Source: Oceanospirillaceae bacterium UBA7410 (GTDB taxonomy: Bacteria; Pseudomonadota; Gammaproteobacteria; Pseudomonadales; Balneatricaceae). From it: a stretch of 29,381 bases of DNA. The notes under the pieces were generated by a model that worked only from the letters and a program-made list of their open reading frames with translations, had not been told where the DNA came from and did not search any database. Positions 1 to 9,331 of this stretch are shown here, in pieces. The stretch's first letter is position 1; the number at the start of each line of letters is the position of its first letter. Position numbers and translations under genes: made by a program. The DNA is taken from assembly GCA_002470565.1 (NCBI GenBank), contig DKMQ01000045.1, positions 5,971 to 35,351 on the forward strand, written 5' to 3'.

Positions 1-576
1 GAAGTCGAGCAGGCTAAAAGAGCTCAGGAGCTTAAACAAGCCAAAGCAGCCCAGCTAGTATTGGCTGATAAAAAAGCTGCACTGATTGAACAGGCTGAAA
101 AATCTCCAGAGGCCCTGCCAATGCTGGAAAAAAGCACTGCCGGCAGGTTAACTACAGAACACATAATACTTTTATTGTTTATGCTCATCGTCTTTATTTT
201 GGGGGCACTATGGTGGGCTTTTACACGTGGCAAAAAGGCACGCAAAGTCAAACCAAAAGTCACACAAGCCCAAGCGCAGTCGCGTGCTACAGACAAGGCT
301 CTAAATACACAGATTAATGTATCTCGTGCTAGCTTAACTAACGATGTTAACGACATGTTAGCAGGCCACGGACCTATGCCCAACGATGCGGATGAGCCAG
401 TTGAATACCTGTCTCACGAAGCAGACATGGATACTAAGCTGTTTTTAGCCTCTAGTTACAAAGACATGGGTGAAGTACAAACAGCCATAGACATACTCCA
501 AGAAGTCATTAACAAGGGTAATGCAGATCAGCAAGCCCAGGCTCGCCAGTTACTCGCTACCATTGATAAAGCTTAG
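1..576 (+). CDS. fimV: FimV C-terminal part (5' end outside window)
   Basis: The frame is open from the first base of the window, so this is the 3' end of a longer gene. It begins with an Ala/Lys/Gln/Glu-rich stretch that looks like coiled coil. A single hydrophobic membrane segment follows (HIILLLFMLIVFILGALWW), then a basic linker. The last ~50 residues (LFLASSYKDMGEVQTAIDILQEV onward, quoted in part) form the TPR-like C-terminal domain typical of FimV. FimV is an inner-membrane, peptidoglycan-binding polar organiser linked to type IV pili and twitching; its LysM and periplasmic part would lie upstream of the window. Position directly upstream of truA is the usual place for fimV in gammaproteobacteria. 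The call rests on the C-terminal domain plus synteny. The residues before the membrane segment cannot by themselves distinguish FimV from other coiled-coil proteins. Confidence 0.85.
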   Translation, partial: EVEQAKRAQELKQAKAAQLVLADKKAALIEQAEKSPEALPMLEKSTAGRLTTEHIILLLFMLIVFILGALWWAFTRGKKARKVKPKVTQAQAQSRATDKALNTQINVSRASLTNDVNDMLAGHGPMPNDADEPVEYLSHEADMDTKLFLASSYKDMGEVQTAIDILQEVINKGNADQQAQARQLLATIDKA

Positions 577-699
577 GTTACATTTGTAGGTGCTGTTGTT
601 AAAGTAATCACCTGCCAGATGTTAATTATTATATGGGCCTTATATAGGGCGTTATGTGCCTTAAAGATCAAATACACAATCTAGAAAAGTATCACGTTT

Positions 700-1551
700 A
701 TGACCACACAATTTGAAGCGGATCCTTCCGAGTTTCTAGCAACAGGGCAGCAGCGCATCGCTTTAGGCATTGCTTATAATGGCCGCCATTATCACGGTTG
801 GCAGCGCCAACCCCATGGTCATATAAGTGTGCAAGAAAAACTAGAAGATGCATTAAGTTTGGTGGCTAATGAGCCCATCAAAGTGATGTGTGCTGGCCGC
901 ACAGATGCAGGTGTACATGCCAGTGCTCAAGTGGTGCATTTTGACACCAGTGCACAAAGGCCTATGCGCGCTTGGACACATGGTGGCAATATGCATTTGC
1001 CAGACGATGTAGCGGTGCAATGGGCGCAGGTGGTGGATGAAAAGTTCCATGCACGTTTTAGTGCTACAGCGCGCCAGTATCGCTATGTAATTTATAACCA
1101 CCCCATGCGGCCTGCACTGATGGATAAAGAGGTGAGCTGGAATTATCGTCCTTTAGACATTACCAAAATGCAACAAGCGGCATCTTATTTGCTTGGAACT
1201 CACGATTTTAGTTCTTTTCGGGCGGCTTCTTGCCAGGCCAATAACCCTATCCGTACCATACATCACCTCAACGTGATTGGTGCAGGGGATTACATTGTAT
1301 TGGATGTGCGTGCCAATGCCTTTTTGCAGCATATGATTCGTAATTTGGCAGGTTTGCTGATGAAAATTGGAACTGGGCAAGCCTCTCCAGAGTGGGCGTT
1401 GGAAGTGTTGTTGGCCAAAGATCGAAGGGCCAGTGCAGCAACGGCAGCTCCTTATGGTTTGTATTTCGTAAATGCCGAGTATGATGATGCTTTTGGGTTG
1501 CCAAAGGCCCCTTTAGGCCCACATTTCCTTGCACCTTGGATGAATCGTTAA
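700..1551 (+). CDS. truA: tRNA pseudouridine(38-40) synthase TruA
   Basis: Isomerises uridine 38-40 to pseudouridine in the anticodon arm of many tRNAs (cytoplasmic). The 283-aa protein has the family core: ALGIAYNGRHYHGWQRQP near residue 21, then CAGRTDAGVHA, in which Asp69 is the catalytic aspartate. FRAASCQANNPIR and a C-terminal QHMIRNLAG block follow. The N-terminus carries about 18 extra residues before the conserved RIALG start. The ATG at 700 has only a weak purine stretch upstream (aaaag), so the exact start is less certain than the identity. It lies between fimV and trpF, as in related genomes. A weak stem plus T-run follows the stop codon. Confidence 0.95.
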   Translation: MTTQFEADPSEFLATGQQRIALGIAYNGRHYHGWQRQPHGHISVQEKLEDALSLVANEPIKVMCAGRTDAGVHASAQVVHFDTSAQRPMRAWTHGGNMHLPDDVAVQWAQVVDEKFHARFSATARQYRYVIYNHPMRPALMDKEVSWNYRPLDITKMQQAASYLLGTHDFSSFRAASCQANNPIRTIHHLNVIGAGDYIVLDVRANAFLQHMIRNLAGLLMKIGTGQASPEWALEVLLAKDRRASAATAAPYGLYFVNAEYDDAFGLPKAPLGPHFLAPWMNR

Positions 1552-1601
1552 AAGAGTATACTAATGAGCTTATATAGTACGCCATTAGGCATTATTATCT
1601 G

Positions 1602-1623
1602 ATACCATTAGGGTATGTTTTTT
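1602..1623 (+). terminator. Weak terminator-like hairpin between truA and trpF
   Basis: ATACC (1602-1606), a 5-nt loop and GGTAT (1612-1616) are followed by g and six Ts. The stem is only 5 bp and AU-rich, so it would terminate poorly. It may mark partial separation of truA from the trp genes. No leader peptide with tandem Trp codons is visible here, so I do not call a classical trp attenuator. Confidence 0.3.
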
Positions 1624-1655
1624 AGCCTATTACTGATAAATAACTGCGACTTATT

Positions 1656-2336
1656 GTGACTCAACCCCGCGTAAAAATGTGTGGCCTTCGCCAAGCAAGT
1701 GATGCTGTTTTTGCTGCTCAAGCTGGCGTGGATGCTATTGGACTGGTTTTTTACCCCCCAAGTCCACGTTCTGTAGATACACCTACTGCTGCAAAAATAG
1801 CCCATGCGTTGCCGCCTTTTGTTTCTTGTGTGGGTTTGTTTGTAGACGCCAGTGCTGCACAGATAGATGATATTTTGCAAGAAGTGCCACTATCCTTACT
1901 GCAGTTTCACGGTGATGAATCTCCAGAGTTTTGCAACCAGTTTCAGTTGCCTTGGATCAAAGCAGTGCGCATGCGTCCAAACATTGATTTACATGAGCAA
2001 AGGCAACATTATAGCCGTGCCCAAGGTTTGTTATTAGATGCCTACAAGGCTGGTGTACCAGGGGGCACAGGAGATCAGTTTGATTGGCACCGTATTCCTG
2101 CAGATATCGCTCAAGATGTGGTGTTAGCAGGGGGTATTGATTGCCACAATGTACAGCAGGCTATACGTCAGGTTAACCCTTGGGCCATTGATGTCAGTGG
2201 CGGTGTTGAAAGCCACAAAGGTGTTAAAGATCGTGCTAAAATTACGGCGTTTATGAACCAAGCAAAACCTTATTTACTAAATTCACCATCATTATTGTTA
2301 AACCATGTTGAAATAAAAGGAACCTCAAGTGACTAA
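1656..2336 (+). CDS. trpF: Phosphoribosylanthranilate isomerase TrpF
   Basis: Third step of tryptophan synthesis from chorismate: isomerises N-(5-phosphoribosyl)anthranilate to CdRP (cytoplasmic TIM barrel). MCGLR near the N-terminus holds the general base Cys9, [14 protein letters not shown] follows, and [15 protein letters not shown] holds the general acid Asp128. [10 protein letters not shown] and AIDVSGGVE form the phosphate-binding end. The chosen start is GTG at 1656, which gives the typical short N-terminus before KMCG; a TTG lies one codon earlier in neighbouring sequence but not in frame. The 226-aa protein has about 20 residues beyond the usual end. The gene overlaps trpB by 8 nt, so the two are probably translationally coupled. 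Confidence 0.95.
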   Translation: MTQPRVKMCGLRQASDAVFAAQAGVDAIGLVFYPPSPRSVDTPTAAKIAHALPPFVSCVGLFVDASAAQIDDILQEVPLSLLQFHGDESPEFCNQFQLPWIKAVRMRPNIDLHEQRQHYSRAQGLLLDAYKAGVPGGTGDQFDWHRIPADIAQDVVLAGGIDCHNVQQAIRQVNPWAIDVSGGVESHKGVKDRAKITAFMNQAKPYLLNSPSLLLNHVEIKGTSSD

Positions 2337-3531
2337 TGCAACATCATTGCCAGACGCTGATGGCCATTTTGGCCCCTACGGCGGACGTTTTGTATCAGAA
2401 ACCCTTTTCGCAGCTTTAGACGATTTGCGTGATACTTACGATCGTTTATGGCAAAGCCCGGAGTTTCAGGCTGAATTTGATTTAGACATGGCTCACTATG
2501 TTGGTCGCCCATCGCCTTTGTATCTTGCTAAACGTTTGACGCAAAAGTATGGCGGGGCACAAATCTACCTTAAACGTGAAGATTTGAACCACACGGGTGC
2601 GCACAAGATTAACAACACTATTGGCCAAGCGCTGTTAGCCAAGCATATGGGCAAGCCGCGCATTATTGCTGAAACAGGTGCAGGTCAGCATGGCGTGGCC
2701 AGTGCTACTGTAGCAGCTCGTTTAGGTTTGGAATGTGTGGTTTACATGGGTGTTGAAGATATTCGTCGACAAGCTCAAAATGTATACCGCATGAAGCTTT
2801 TAGGTGCCAAGGTAGTGGGTGTAACTTCAGGTACACAAACCCTTAAAGATGCACTTAATGAAGCCATGCGTGATTGGGTAACCAATGTAGACAATACCTA
2901 CTACATTATTGGCACGGCTGCTGGCCCACACCCATACCCTAAATTGGTACGTGATTTCCAAAGTATTATTGGTCGCGAAGCCCGCCGTCAAAGCCTTGAG
3001 CAAACAGGTAAATTGCCTGATGCAGTTGTGGCTTGTGTGGGTGGTGGTTCAAACGCTATTGGTATTTTCCACCCCTTTATCGATGATAAAGACGTGCGTC
3101 TTATTGGTGTAGAAGCAGGTGGTAAAGGTCTAGAGACTGGCCAACACGCTGCACCTTTGAGCGACGGCACACCGGGCGTATTGCATGGCAACCGCACTTA
3201 TTTAATGAGTGACGACAATGGCCAGATTTTAGGCACCCATTCAGTTTCTGCTGGCTTGGATTACCCTGGTGTTGGGCCAGAGCACTCTTATCTAAAAGAT
3301 ATTGGCCGTGCTGAATACGTAGTGGCTACAGATGATGAAGCGCTCCACTCTTTTAGGGAGCTATGCTTGCTAGAAGGAATTATTCCAGCGCTAGAATCAA
3401 GCCATGCAGTGGCTTATGCCTGTAAAATGGCTTCGCAAATGCGTCCAGATCAAACCATAGTGGTTAACCTGTCTGGCCGTGGTGATAAAGATATGCAAAC
3501 CGTCGCTGATATCGACGGCATTGAAGTTTAA
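2329..3531 (+). CDS. trpB: Tryptophan synthase beta chain
   Basis: Condenses indole and serine to tryptophan, using PLP, in the alpha2-beta2 complex with TrpA. The 400-aa length is normal. HTGAHKINN contains the PLP lysine, Lys93. GAGQHGVA and the phosphate-binding GGGSNAIG (238-245) are present, and the C-terminal NLSGRGDKD motif is intact. The start is GTG at 2329, inside the end of trpF and preceded by aaaagg. The next gene, trpA, begins 11 nt after the stop. The order trpF-trpB-trpA joined to accD is an operon layout seen in several gammaproteobacteria. Confidence 0.97.
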   Translation: MTNATSLPDADGHFGPYGGRFVSETLFAALDDLRDTYDRLWQSPEFQAEFDLDMAHYVGRPSPLYLAKRLTQKYGGAQIYLKREDLNHTGAHKINNTIGQALLAKHMGKPRIIAETGAGQHGVASATVAARLGLECVVYMGVEDIRRQAQNVYRMKLLGAKVVGVTSGTQTLKDALNEAMRDWVTNVDNTYYIIGTAAGPHPYPKLVRDFQSIIGREARRQSLEQTGKLPDAVVACVGGGSNAIGIFHPFIDDKDVRLIGVEAGGKGLETGQHAAPLSDGTPGVLHGNRTYLMSDDNGQILGTHSVSAGLDYPGVGPEHSYLKDIGRAEYVVATDDEALHSFRELCLLEGIIPALESSHAVAYACKMASQMRPDQTIVVNLSGRGDKDMQTVADIDGIEV

Positions 3532-3542
3532 GGAAATAGATC

Positions 3543-4352
3543 ATGAGTCGTATTGAAGCGTGTTTTAGTGCACTAAAGGCACAGGGTCGCCAAGCTCTTA
3601 TCCCCTACGTGACTGCAGGTGATCCAAACCCGCAGGTCACTGTAGGTTTAATGCACCAAATGGTGTCTGTGGGTGCCGACCTTATAGAGCTGGGTATTCC
3701 ATTTTCAGACCCAATGGCCGATGGCCCAGTAATTCAGCTAGCGTGTGAAAGAGCCTTGTCTCATAACACCTCATTGGCTATGATTTTGGCGATGGTGGCA
3801 GAATTTAGGCAAGACAACAGCACTACTCCTGTGGTGTTGATGGGCTATTTAAATACTGTAGAAAAGATGGGTTATGATGTCTTTGTAGCCGCTGCTAAAG
3901 AAGTGGATCTAGATGGTGTTTTATTGGTAGACCTGCCACCAGAAGAGAGTGCAGACTTTGCTAAGAATCTTCGTCAAGCTGGGCTTGATGCCATCTTCCT
4001 CATTACACCCACCACCACAGAAGAGCGTATTAAGAAAATCTGTGCCGTAGGCAGTGGATACCTTTACTATGTCTCACTAAAGGGTGTGACAGGTGGGGCG
4101 TCAATAGATACAGTTGCCGTGGAACAAAAGCTAGACTTGGTAAAGCAGCATACTAAGCTGCCACTGGGTGTAGGTTTTGGTATCAAGGATGCAGCTTCTG
4201 CAGCCCGTGTGTCTCAAATTGCAGATGGGGTTGTGGTAGGCAGTGTGCTGGTTAATGCCCTAGGTGACAATGCTAATGACCCAGCCAAAGGCTGTGCCCA
4301 AGTGGTCGCTACCTTGTCAGAAATGCGCCAAGCCATGGATGCAGCTGTTTAA
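3543..4352 (+). CDS. trpA: Tryptophan synthase alpha chain
   Basis: Cleaves indole-3-glycerol phosphate to indole and glyceraldehyde 3-phosphate, passing indole to TrpB through the interface tunnel. The 269-aa TIM barrel shows PYVTAGDP, then [17 protein letters not shown] with the catalytic pair Glu49 and Asp60. [10 protein letters not shown] and GVGFGIKD in the second half bind the substrate phosphate. A good ribosome binding site (aaggaa) lies 5' of the ATG. No terminator is visible between trpA and accD (about 50 nt), so co-transcription is plausible. Confidence 0.97.
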   Translation: MSRIEACFSALKAQGRQALIPYVTAGDPNPQVTVGLMHQMVSVGADLIELGIPFSDPMADGPVIQLACERALSHNTSLAMILAMVAEFRQDNSTTPVVLMGYLNTVEKMGYDVFVAAAKEVDLDGVLLVDLPPEESADFAKNLRQAGLDAIFLITPTTTEERIKKICAVGSGYLYYVSLKGVTGGASIDTVAVEQKLDLVKQHTKLPLGVGFGIKDAASAARVSQIADGVVVGSVLVNALGDNANDPAKGCAQVVATLSEMRQAMDAAV

Positions 4353-4401
4353 TAAATATAATACGCCAACACCGTGACCATAAGTCACTATGGGAGAAGC
4401 T

Positions 4402-5286
4402 ATGAGTAGCTGGTTAGATAAAATTGTACCTGCTGGTATTTTAACAACCTTAGGTAATAAGGACCGACGCAGCAATATTCCTGAAGGTGTATGGAAAAAG
4501 TGCCCTAAATGCGCAGCTGCTTTGTACAAGCCAGAGTTGGAAAAAAATTTAGAGGTGTGCACTAAGTGTGAACACCACATGCGTGTGCCAGCGCGAGAGC
4601 GTTTGACCATGTTTTTGGATGCTCATTCAACAACCGAAATAGCAGCAGAAATAGAGCCGGTTGATAAGTTAAAGTTTAAAGACGTTAAAAAATACAAAGA
4701 GCGTTTGTCTGCGGCTCAAAAAGCCACAGAAGAAAAAGATGCTCTTGTGGCTATGAAGGGCAAATTATTAGGCCTAGATATAGTAGCAGTAGCCTTTGAA
4801 TTTAACTTTTTAGGTGGCTCTATGGGCGCTGTAGTTGGCGAACGTTTTGTACGGGCTGCAAATGTGAGTATGGAGCAGGGTATTCCGCTAGTATGCTTCT
4901 CGGCTTCTGGCGGTGCTCGTATGCAAGAAGCATTAACCTCTTTATTTCAAATGGCTAAAACCAGCGCAGCTTTAGAAAAGTTAAAGCAGCAAGGTGTGCC
5001 TTATTTTTCTGTGCTTACAGACCCTGTTTATGGTGGTGTGTCAGCAAGTTTGGCCATGCTTGGCGATTTGAATATTGCCGAGCCAGGCGCACGCATGGGC
5101 TTTGCTGGGCCTCGTGTTATAGAACAAACAGTGCGTGAAACCTTACCTGAAGGTTTTCAAAAAAGTGAGTTTTTGCTAGAGCATGGAGCCATTGATATGA
5201 TCGTTTCAAGGCATGAGCTGCGTGCTACTGTAGCGCGTTTGTTATCTGCGATGACCCAAAAGCCTGCACCTGTTATTGAAGCCTAA
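4402..5286 (+). CDS. accD: Acetyl-CoA carboxylase carboxyltransferase subunit beta
   Basis: Beta half of the carboxyltransferase of acetyl-CoA carboxylase; makes malonyl-CoA for fatty acid synthesis together with AccA, AccB and AccC. A four-cysteine zinc ribbon is present (CPKC at 34-37, CTKC at 53-56). The crotonase-fold core follows, with [11 protein letters not shown] and [12 protein letters not shown] chose the ATG at 4402 because it gives the family N-terminus MSSWLDKI and has a gggaga ribosome binding site. An in-frame ATG at 4390 lacks one and would add MGEA. folC follows after 5 nt. Confidence 0.96.
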   Translation: MSSWLDKIVPAGILTTLGNKDRRSNIPEGVWKKCPKCAAALYKPELEKNLEVCTKCEHHMRVPARERLTMFLDAHSTTEIAAEIEPVDKLKFKDVKKYKERLSAAQKATEEKDALVAMKGKLLGLDIVAVAFEFNFLGGSMGAVVGERFVRAANVSMEQGIPLVCFSASGGARMQEALTSLFQMAKTSAALEKLKQQGVPYFSVLTDPVYGGVSASLAMLGDLNIAEPGARMGFAGPRVIEQTVRETLPEGFQKSEFLLEHGAIDMIVSRHELRATVARLLSAMTQKPAPVIEA

Positions 5287-5291
5287 TCTTT

Positions 5292-6581
5292 ATGTCACAA
5301 ACATTGTCCTTTAACCAAGTCAGCGATTGGTTGTCTTGGTTAGAGCAGCAGCATCCAAGCCATGAAATTGATATGGGCCTTGAGCGCATTCGACAAGTGT
5401 CTAAACGCTTGCTGAAAAATACCCCCATAGCCAAACAAGTGATTACGGTAGCTGGTACAAATGGCAAAGGCTCCACGGTAGCTTTTTTGAGCGCTATTTT
5501 AGATCAAGCTGGTTTATCTTATGCCAGCCTGACCTCTCCTCACTTTATGCACTTTAATGAGCGTATTCAGTTTCAGGGAAAGCCAATAGATGACAAAGCT
5601 CTATGTGCTAGTTTTGAACGAGTCAATAAAGCCCGCTATGATGCTAATGATGTAGCCACACAGCTTACTTATTTTGAGTTTAATGCGTTGTTGGCATTTG
5701 ATCTGATGCAACGAGCAGACTTAGACGTTGCTGTGCTAGAAATAGGTTTAGGTGGCCGTTTGGATGCGGTTAATCTGATTGATGCTGATGTGGCTATTGT
5801 CACTAGCATTGCTATAGATCATGTGGACTGGTTAGGTGATAACATAGAGCTTATCGGACGTGAAAAAGCAGGTATCTATCGGGCTCATAAAACAGCTATT
5901 GTTGGTGGTGTTGTAGGCGCTGTGGATTGTCCCTCATCTGTGTCTGAGTATGCTCAAGAGATTAACGCGCAGTGCTTACAAAACGGCATCGACTTTAAAG
6001 TTGAAAATGATACTTGGTCTAATACCCAAGGTTTGCTTATTGAGTTACCTAAAACCAACTTGCCATCTATGAATATGGCGGCTGTGGTGCAGGCAGTTAA
6101 CTGTATAACCTTTGATATAAAACCTTGTGATATTACTTTAGGTTTGGCCAAGGCCCGTTTAATAGGTCGCTTTCAAAGGCTCCAGTGGCAAGGTAAGCAG
6201 GTTATTTTAGATGTGGCTCATAACCCTCACGCGGCCAAAAATTTAGCCGCTACATTAGCGCTTGAGGCAAATGAAGGTAAAGCTATCGCAGTATTGGCGA
6301 TGTTAGGCGACAAGGACTACAAACAAGTCATTACTACTTTAAAAGATAGTTTTGACGTATGGATGCTAGCGACAAGTGAAGGCGTGCGAGGCTTATCAAG
6401 CCAAGTGCTTGCCGAACAAGTCACAAGCAATGGCGTTAACGCAAACCAAGTGGCTGTTTTTAATACGCCCCTTGAAGCGTTTAGTGAAGCGCTAAAGGTC
6501 GCTGCTCCAAATGACACAATTATAGTGTTTGGCTCATTCGTTACAGTAGGTGAAATATTGACCTTAACCCAACCCAAGTGA
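5292..6581 (+). CDS. folC: Dihydrofolate synthase / folylpolyglutamate synthase
   Basis: Adds glutamate to dihydropteroate and then to folates (ATP-dependent Mur-ligase-like enzyme, cytoplasmic). The 429-aa protein carries the P-loop GTNGKGST (about 55-62) and SPHFMHFNERIQ. LEIGLGGRLDAVN and TSIAIDHVDWLG follow. The C-terminal ligase domain opens near DVAHNPHAAKN. It sits 5 nt after accD with no clear ribosome binding site of its own, so it is likely translated by coupling. The accD-folC-SPOR-cvpA-purF order is conserved in gammaproteobacteria. Confidence 0.95.
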   Translation: MSQTLSFNQVSDWLSWLEQQHPSHEIDMGLERIRQVSKRLLKNTPIAKQVITVAGTNGKGSTVAFLSAILDQAGLSYASLTSPHFMHFNERIQFQGKPIDDKALCASFERVNKARYDANDVATQLTYFEFNALLAFDLMQRADLDVAVLEIGLGGRLDAVNLIDADVAIVTSIAIDHVDWLGDNIELIGREKAGIYRAHKTAIVGGVVGAVDCPSSVSEYAQEINAQCLQNGIDFKVENDTWSNTQGLLIELPKTNLPSMNMAAVVQAVNCITFDIKPCDITLGLAKARLIGRFQRLQWQGKQVILDVAHNPHAAKNLAATLALEANEGKAIAVLAMLGDKDYKQVITTLKDSFDVWMLATSEGVRGLSSQVLAEQVTSNGVNANQVAVFNTPLEAFSEALKVAAPNDTIIVFGSFVTVGEILTLTQPK

Positions 6582-6615
6582 TGGTAATGAAGGAAAAATA
6601 TTAATGGAGGCAACA

Positions 6616-7215
6616 GTGAAACATCGCATAGTAGGAAGTTTAATGCTGTTAAGTCTGGCTGTGATCATTTTACCATTTTGGTTAGATGGCGCAGGGTTAG
6701 AAGACTACCAAACCACTCAAAAACCACCTGCAGTGCCTTCTAGCACCTTTGAGTTAATAGATGCGACGCCTGGCACTGGTATAGATTTGACTGTTAACCC
6801 CAGTGATATGCAAGTGCTTGAGCTAAGTCCCATTTCTCTTACCAAGGATTCTTCAACTGTGGTTGAAACAATCGTTCAACCCAAAGCAGCCAAAGCCGCC
6901 AAACCAAAAGCGCCGGCGCCTAGCGTTGCAAAAACCAAACCTAAACAAGATGATAGCCTGTTAAATGCACAAGGCTTACCTAATGGTTGGGCGGTTCAAT
7001 TGGGTAGTTTTGGTAATCAGTCTAATGCGATTCGTTTAAAAGACAAAGTGCTCAAAGCAGGGTTTTCTGCTTATATCATACCTAATGGAAAATTATTTAA
7101 AGTGCTGGTAGGCCCAGAGCTTAATAGGTCAAAGGCTGAAGCCTTAAAAAAACAAATAGATACCAAGTTTAAAATGAACAGCTTAGTCATCTTATATGAA
7201 GTAGCAAAGCCTTAA
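6616..7215 (+). CDS. dedD: SPOR-domain, DedD-like inner-membrane protein
   Basis: One N-terminal membrane anchor (IVGSLMLLSLAVIILPFWL) precedes a Pro/Lys/Ala-rich periplasmic linker and a C-terminal SPOR domain of about 75 residues. The SPOR part includes WAVQLGSFGNQSNA and KLFKVLVGPELNR. SPOR domains bind denuded septal peptidoglycan, and DedD of E. coli helps cell constriction; identity as DedD rests on architecture and position between folC and cvpA. I prefer the GTG at 6616 because GGAGG lies 5 nt upstream and it gives the usual MKHRIVG start. The in-frame ATG at 6604 (four residues longer, with AAGGA at 6590-6594) is also possible. Confidence 0.85.
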   Translation: MKHRIVGSLMLLSLAVIILPFWLDGAGLEDYQTTQKPPAVPSSTFELIDATPGTGIDLTVNPSDMQVLELSPISLTKDSSTVVETIVQPKAAKAAKPKAPAPSVAKTKPKQDDSLLNAQGLPNGWAVQLGSFGNQSNAIRLKDKVLKAGFSAYIIPNGKLFKVLVGPELNRSKAEALKKQIDTKFKMNSLVILYEVAKP

Positions 7216-7274
7216 GTAGGCGCGCTGTATACAATGAGTTAAGTATTTTATTATTTCGTTAATCAAGGTTAAAT

Positions 7275-7784
7275 ATGGAAAGCCTCAACGTTTTTGACTG
7301 GATCCTCGTTGCTATTATTAGTGCTTCTTGCATATTTGGATTACTGCGTGGTTTTGTTAAGGAACTCTTGTCGTTAGCTAGCTGGGTAGCTGCTTTTTTT
7401 GTTGCACGATTATTTTCCTTTAAGTTAAGCAATTTTATGGTGGATTGGATTGATCAGCCTCAGTTTCGCTTGATCGCGGCGTTTGCTATTTTGTTTGCTG
7501 CCACTTTAGTGGTGGGCGCTTTGATTAATAATGTGTTTTCTCGTTTAGTATCTGCCACAGGGTTATCTGGTACCGACCGCTTGTTTGGTATGGTCTTTGG
7601 TATTGTTCGTGGTGGATTGTTGGTTATTGTTCTGGTGTCTTTATTATCTCTAACACCAGTAAGTAATGACCAATGGTGGCAAAGTTCTTTGATTATTCCT
7701 CACTTTATCTTGGTAGATGAGTGGTCCTATAAAATGTCTAGTAGTGCCTCTGGCTTACTGGATATGTTTCAGAAAGCGCTATAA
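7275..7784 (+). CDS. cvpA: CvpA family inner-membrane protein
   Basis: A 169-aa protein with about four hydrophobic segments. It begins NVFDWILVAIISASCIFGLLR, quoted in part (VFDWILVAIISASCIFG), the standard CvpA start, followed by GFVKELLSLASWV. CvpA was found through colicin V production and is linked to envelope and purine-related phenotypes; its molecular activity is unsettled. It directly precedes purF, as in E. coli and Pseudomonas. About 59 nt separate it from the SPOR gene, and I see no convincing PurR-type operator there. Confidence 0.92.
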   Translation: MESLNVFDWILVAIISASCIFGLLRGFVKELLSLASWVAAFFVARLFSFKLSNFMVDWIDQPQFRLIAAFAILFAATLVVGALINNVFSRLVSATGLSGTDRLFGMVFGIVRGGLLVIVLVSLLSLTPVSNDQWWQSSLIIPHFILVDEWSYKMSSSASGLLDMFQKAL

Positions 7785-7808
7785 TAGCGTTGCAATGAGG
7801 GTTTAAGC

Positions 7809-9329
7809 ATGTGTGGTATCGTTGGTATTGTTGCCAAGTCTTACGTTAATCAGGAAATCTATGATGCCCTGACTTTTTTACAACACCGTGGCCAGGATGC
7901 TGCAGGTATGGTGACTTGCCATGAGGGCAAGTTTTTTCTACGTAAGGATAATGGCTTAGTACGAGACGTATTCCGTACTCGCCATATGCGTCGTTTAGTG
8001 GGTAATATGGGTATTGGCCATGTGCGTTATCCCACTGCCGGTAGCTCTAGCGCTGCTGAAGCACAGCCTTTCTATGTTAACTCACCTTATGGCATTGCCT
8101 TAGCACATAACGGCAACTTAACTAACGCTGCGCAGCTATCTGAAAGTATTTTTAAAGCCGATTTGCGTCATGTTAATACTAATTCAGATTCTGAAGTATT
8201 GCTTAACGTGTTTGCCCATGAGCTTCAACGTATAGGGCAGTTAGTGCCTAGTGAAGAAGATATTTTTTATGCTGTGCGTCAAGTTCATCGACGCTGCAAG
8301 GGTGGTTATGCAGTGATTGCTATGATCACAGGCATCGGCATCGTAGGAATGCGTGACCCATTTGGTATCCGTCCTTTGTGTTATGGCAAACGTGAGTCTG
8401 AACAAGGCACAGAATATATGGTGGCATCAGAAAGTGTGGCGCTAGATTCTGCAGGCTACACCATGGTTCGTGACTTAGACCCTGGTGAGTGTATCTATAT
8501 TACTGAATCTGGCGCTGTGTTCACTCGCCAGTGTGCAGAAGACCCCGTATTGTCTCCTTGTCTGTTTGAGTATGTGTATTTAGCTAGGCCTGACTCTGTG
8601 ATGGATGGCATCTCGGTGTATAAAGCACGCCTGAAAATGGGTGAATATCTAGCAGATAAGATTTTGCGAGATTGGCCAGATCATGACATTGACGTGGTGA
8701 TTCCAATCCCAGATACAAGCCGCACTTCAGCTGTTGAGCTTGCTAGTAAGCTTGGGGTGAAGTTACGTGAAGGTTATATAAAAAACCGCTACATTGGCCG
8801 CACATTTATTATGCCAGGCCAAACCCAGCGCCAAAAGTCTGTAAGGCAAAAGCTCAACCCTATCGAGCTTGAGTTTCGTGGTAAGAATGTTTTACTAGTA
8901 GATGACTCTATCGTACGTGGTACTACATCTACGTTAATTATTGAAATGGCACGAGAAATGGGGGCTAAAAAGGTGTACTTTGCATCTGCAGCACCTGCTG
9001 TGCGTTTCCCCAACGTTTATGGTATTGATATGCCATCTGTAGATGAGTTAGTCGCTTATGGTCGTACTGACGAAGAAGTGGGAGAAATCATTGGAGCTGA
9101 CCGGATGATTTACCAAGATCTTCCCGATTTGATTCGTTCAACCCAAGGTGGGGGTAGTGATATTGCTAACTTTGATTGTTCGGTATTTGATGGAAAGTAT
9201 GTGACTGGTGACGTGGATGAGGCTTATTTGGATAATTTAGAATCTGAGCGTAACGATCAGGCCCAACACAAAATCGATGTGATTGATGATGATGCGTCTA
9301 AGGCAACTAACATGCAGAGCAATTTGTAG
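7809..9329 (+). CDS. purF: Amidophosphoribosyltransferase PurF
   Basis: First committed step of purine synthesis: PRPP plus glutamine to 5-phosphoribosylamine. MCGIVGIV at the N-terminus supplies Cys2, the glutaminase nucleophile after Met removal. GHVRYPTAG and HNGNLTN belong to the Ntn-hydrolase domain. The PRPP loop [14 protein letters not shown] includes Asp365-Asp366. At 506 aa it is the normal bacterial length. GAGG about 8 nt before the ATG is a good ribosome binding site. The C-terminal ~25 residues are charged and variable. metZ starts 2 nt after the stop, so the two are very likely co-translated. Confidence 0.97.
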   Translation: MCGIVGIVAKSYVNQEIYDALTFLQHRGQDAAGMVTCHEGKFFLRKDNGLVRDVFRTRHMRRLVGNMGIGHVRYPTAGSSSAAEAQPFYVNSPYGIALAHNGNLTNAAQLSESIFKADLRHVNTNSDSEVLLNVFAHELQRIGQLVPSEEDIFYAVRQVHRRCKGGYAVIAMITGIGIVGMRDPFGIRPLCYGKRESEQGTEYMVASESVALDSAGYTMVRDLDPGECIYITESGAVFTRQCAEDPVLSPCLFEYVYLARPDSVMDGISVYKARLKMGEYLADKILRDWPDHDIDVVIPIPDTSRTSAVELASKLGVKLREGYIKNRYIGRTFIMPGQTQRQKSVRQKLNPIELEFRGKNVLLVDDSIVRGTTSTLIIEMAREMGAKKVYFASAAPAVRFPNVYGIDMPSVDELVAYGRTDEEVGEIIGADRMIYQDLPDLIRSTQGGGSDIANFDCSVFDGKYVTGDVDEAYLDNLESERNDQAQHKIDVIDDDASKATNMQSNL

Positions 9330-9331
9330 TC

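Noticed and set aside
1552..1655. Possible trp attenuator between truA and trpF
   Set aside because: No short ORF with tandem Trp codons and no alternating stems. Only a weak 5-bp stem with a T-run is visible.
7216..7274. PurR operator before cvpA-purF
   Set aside because: No ACGCAAACGTTTGCGT-like palindrome is present in this spacer.
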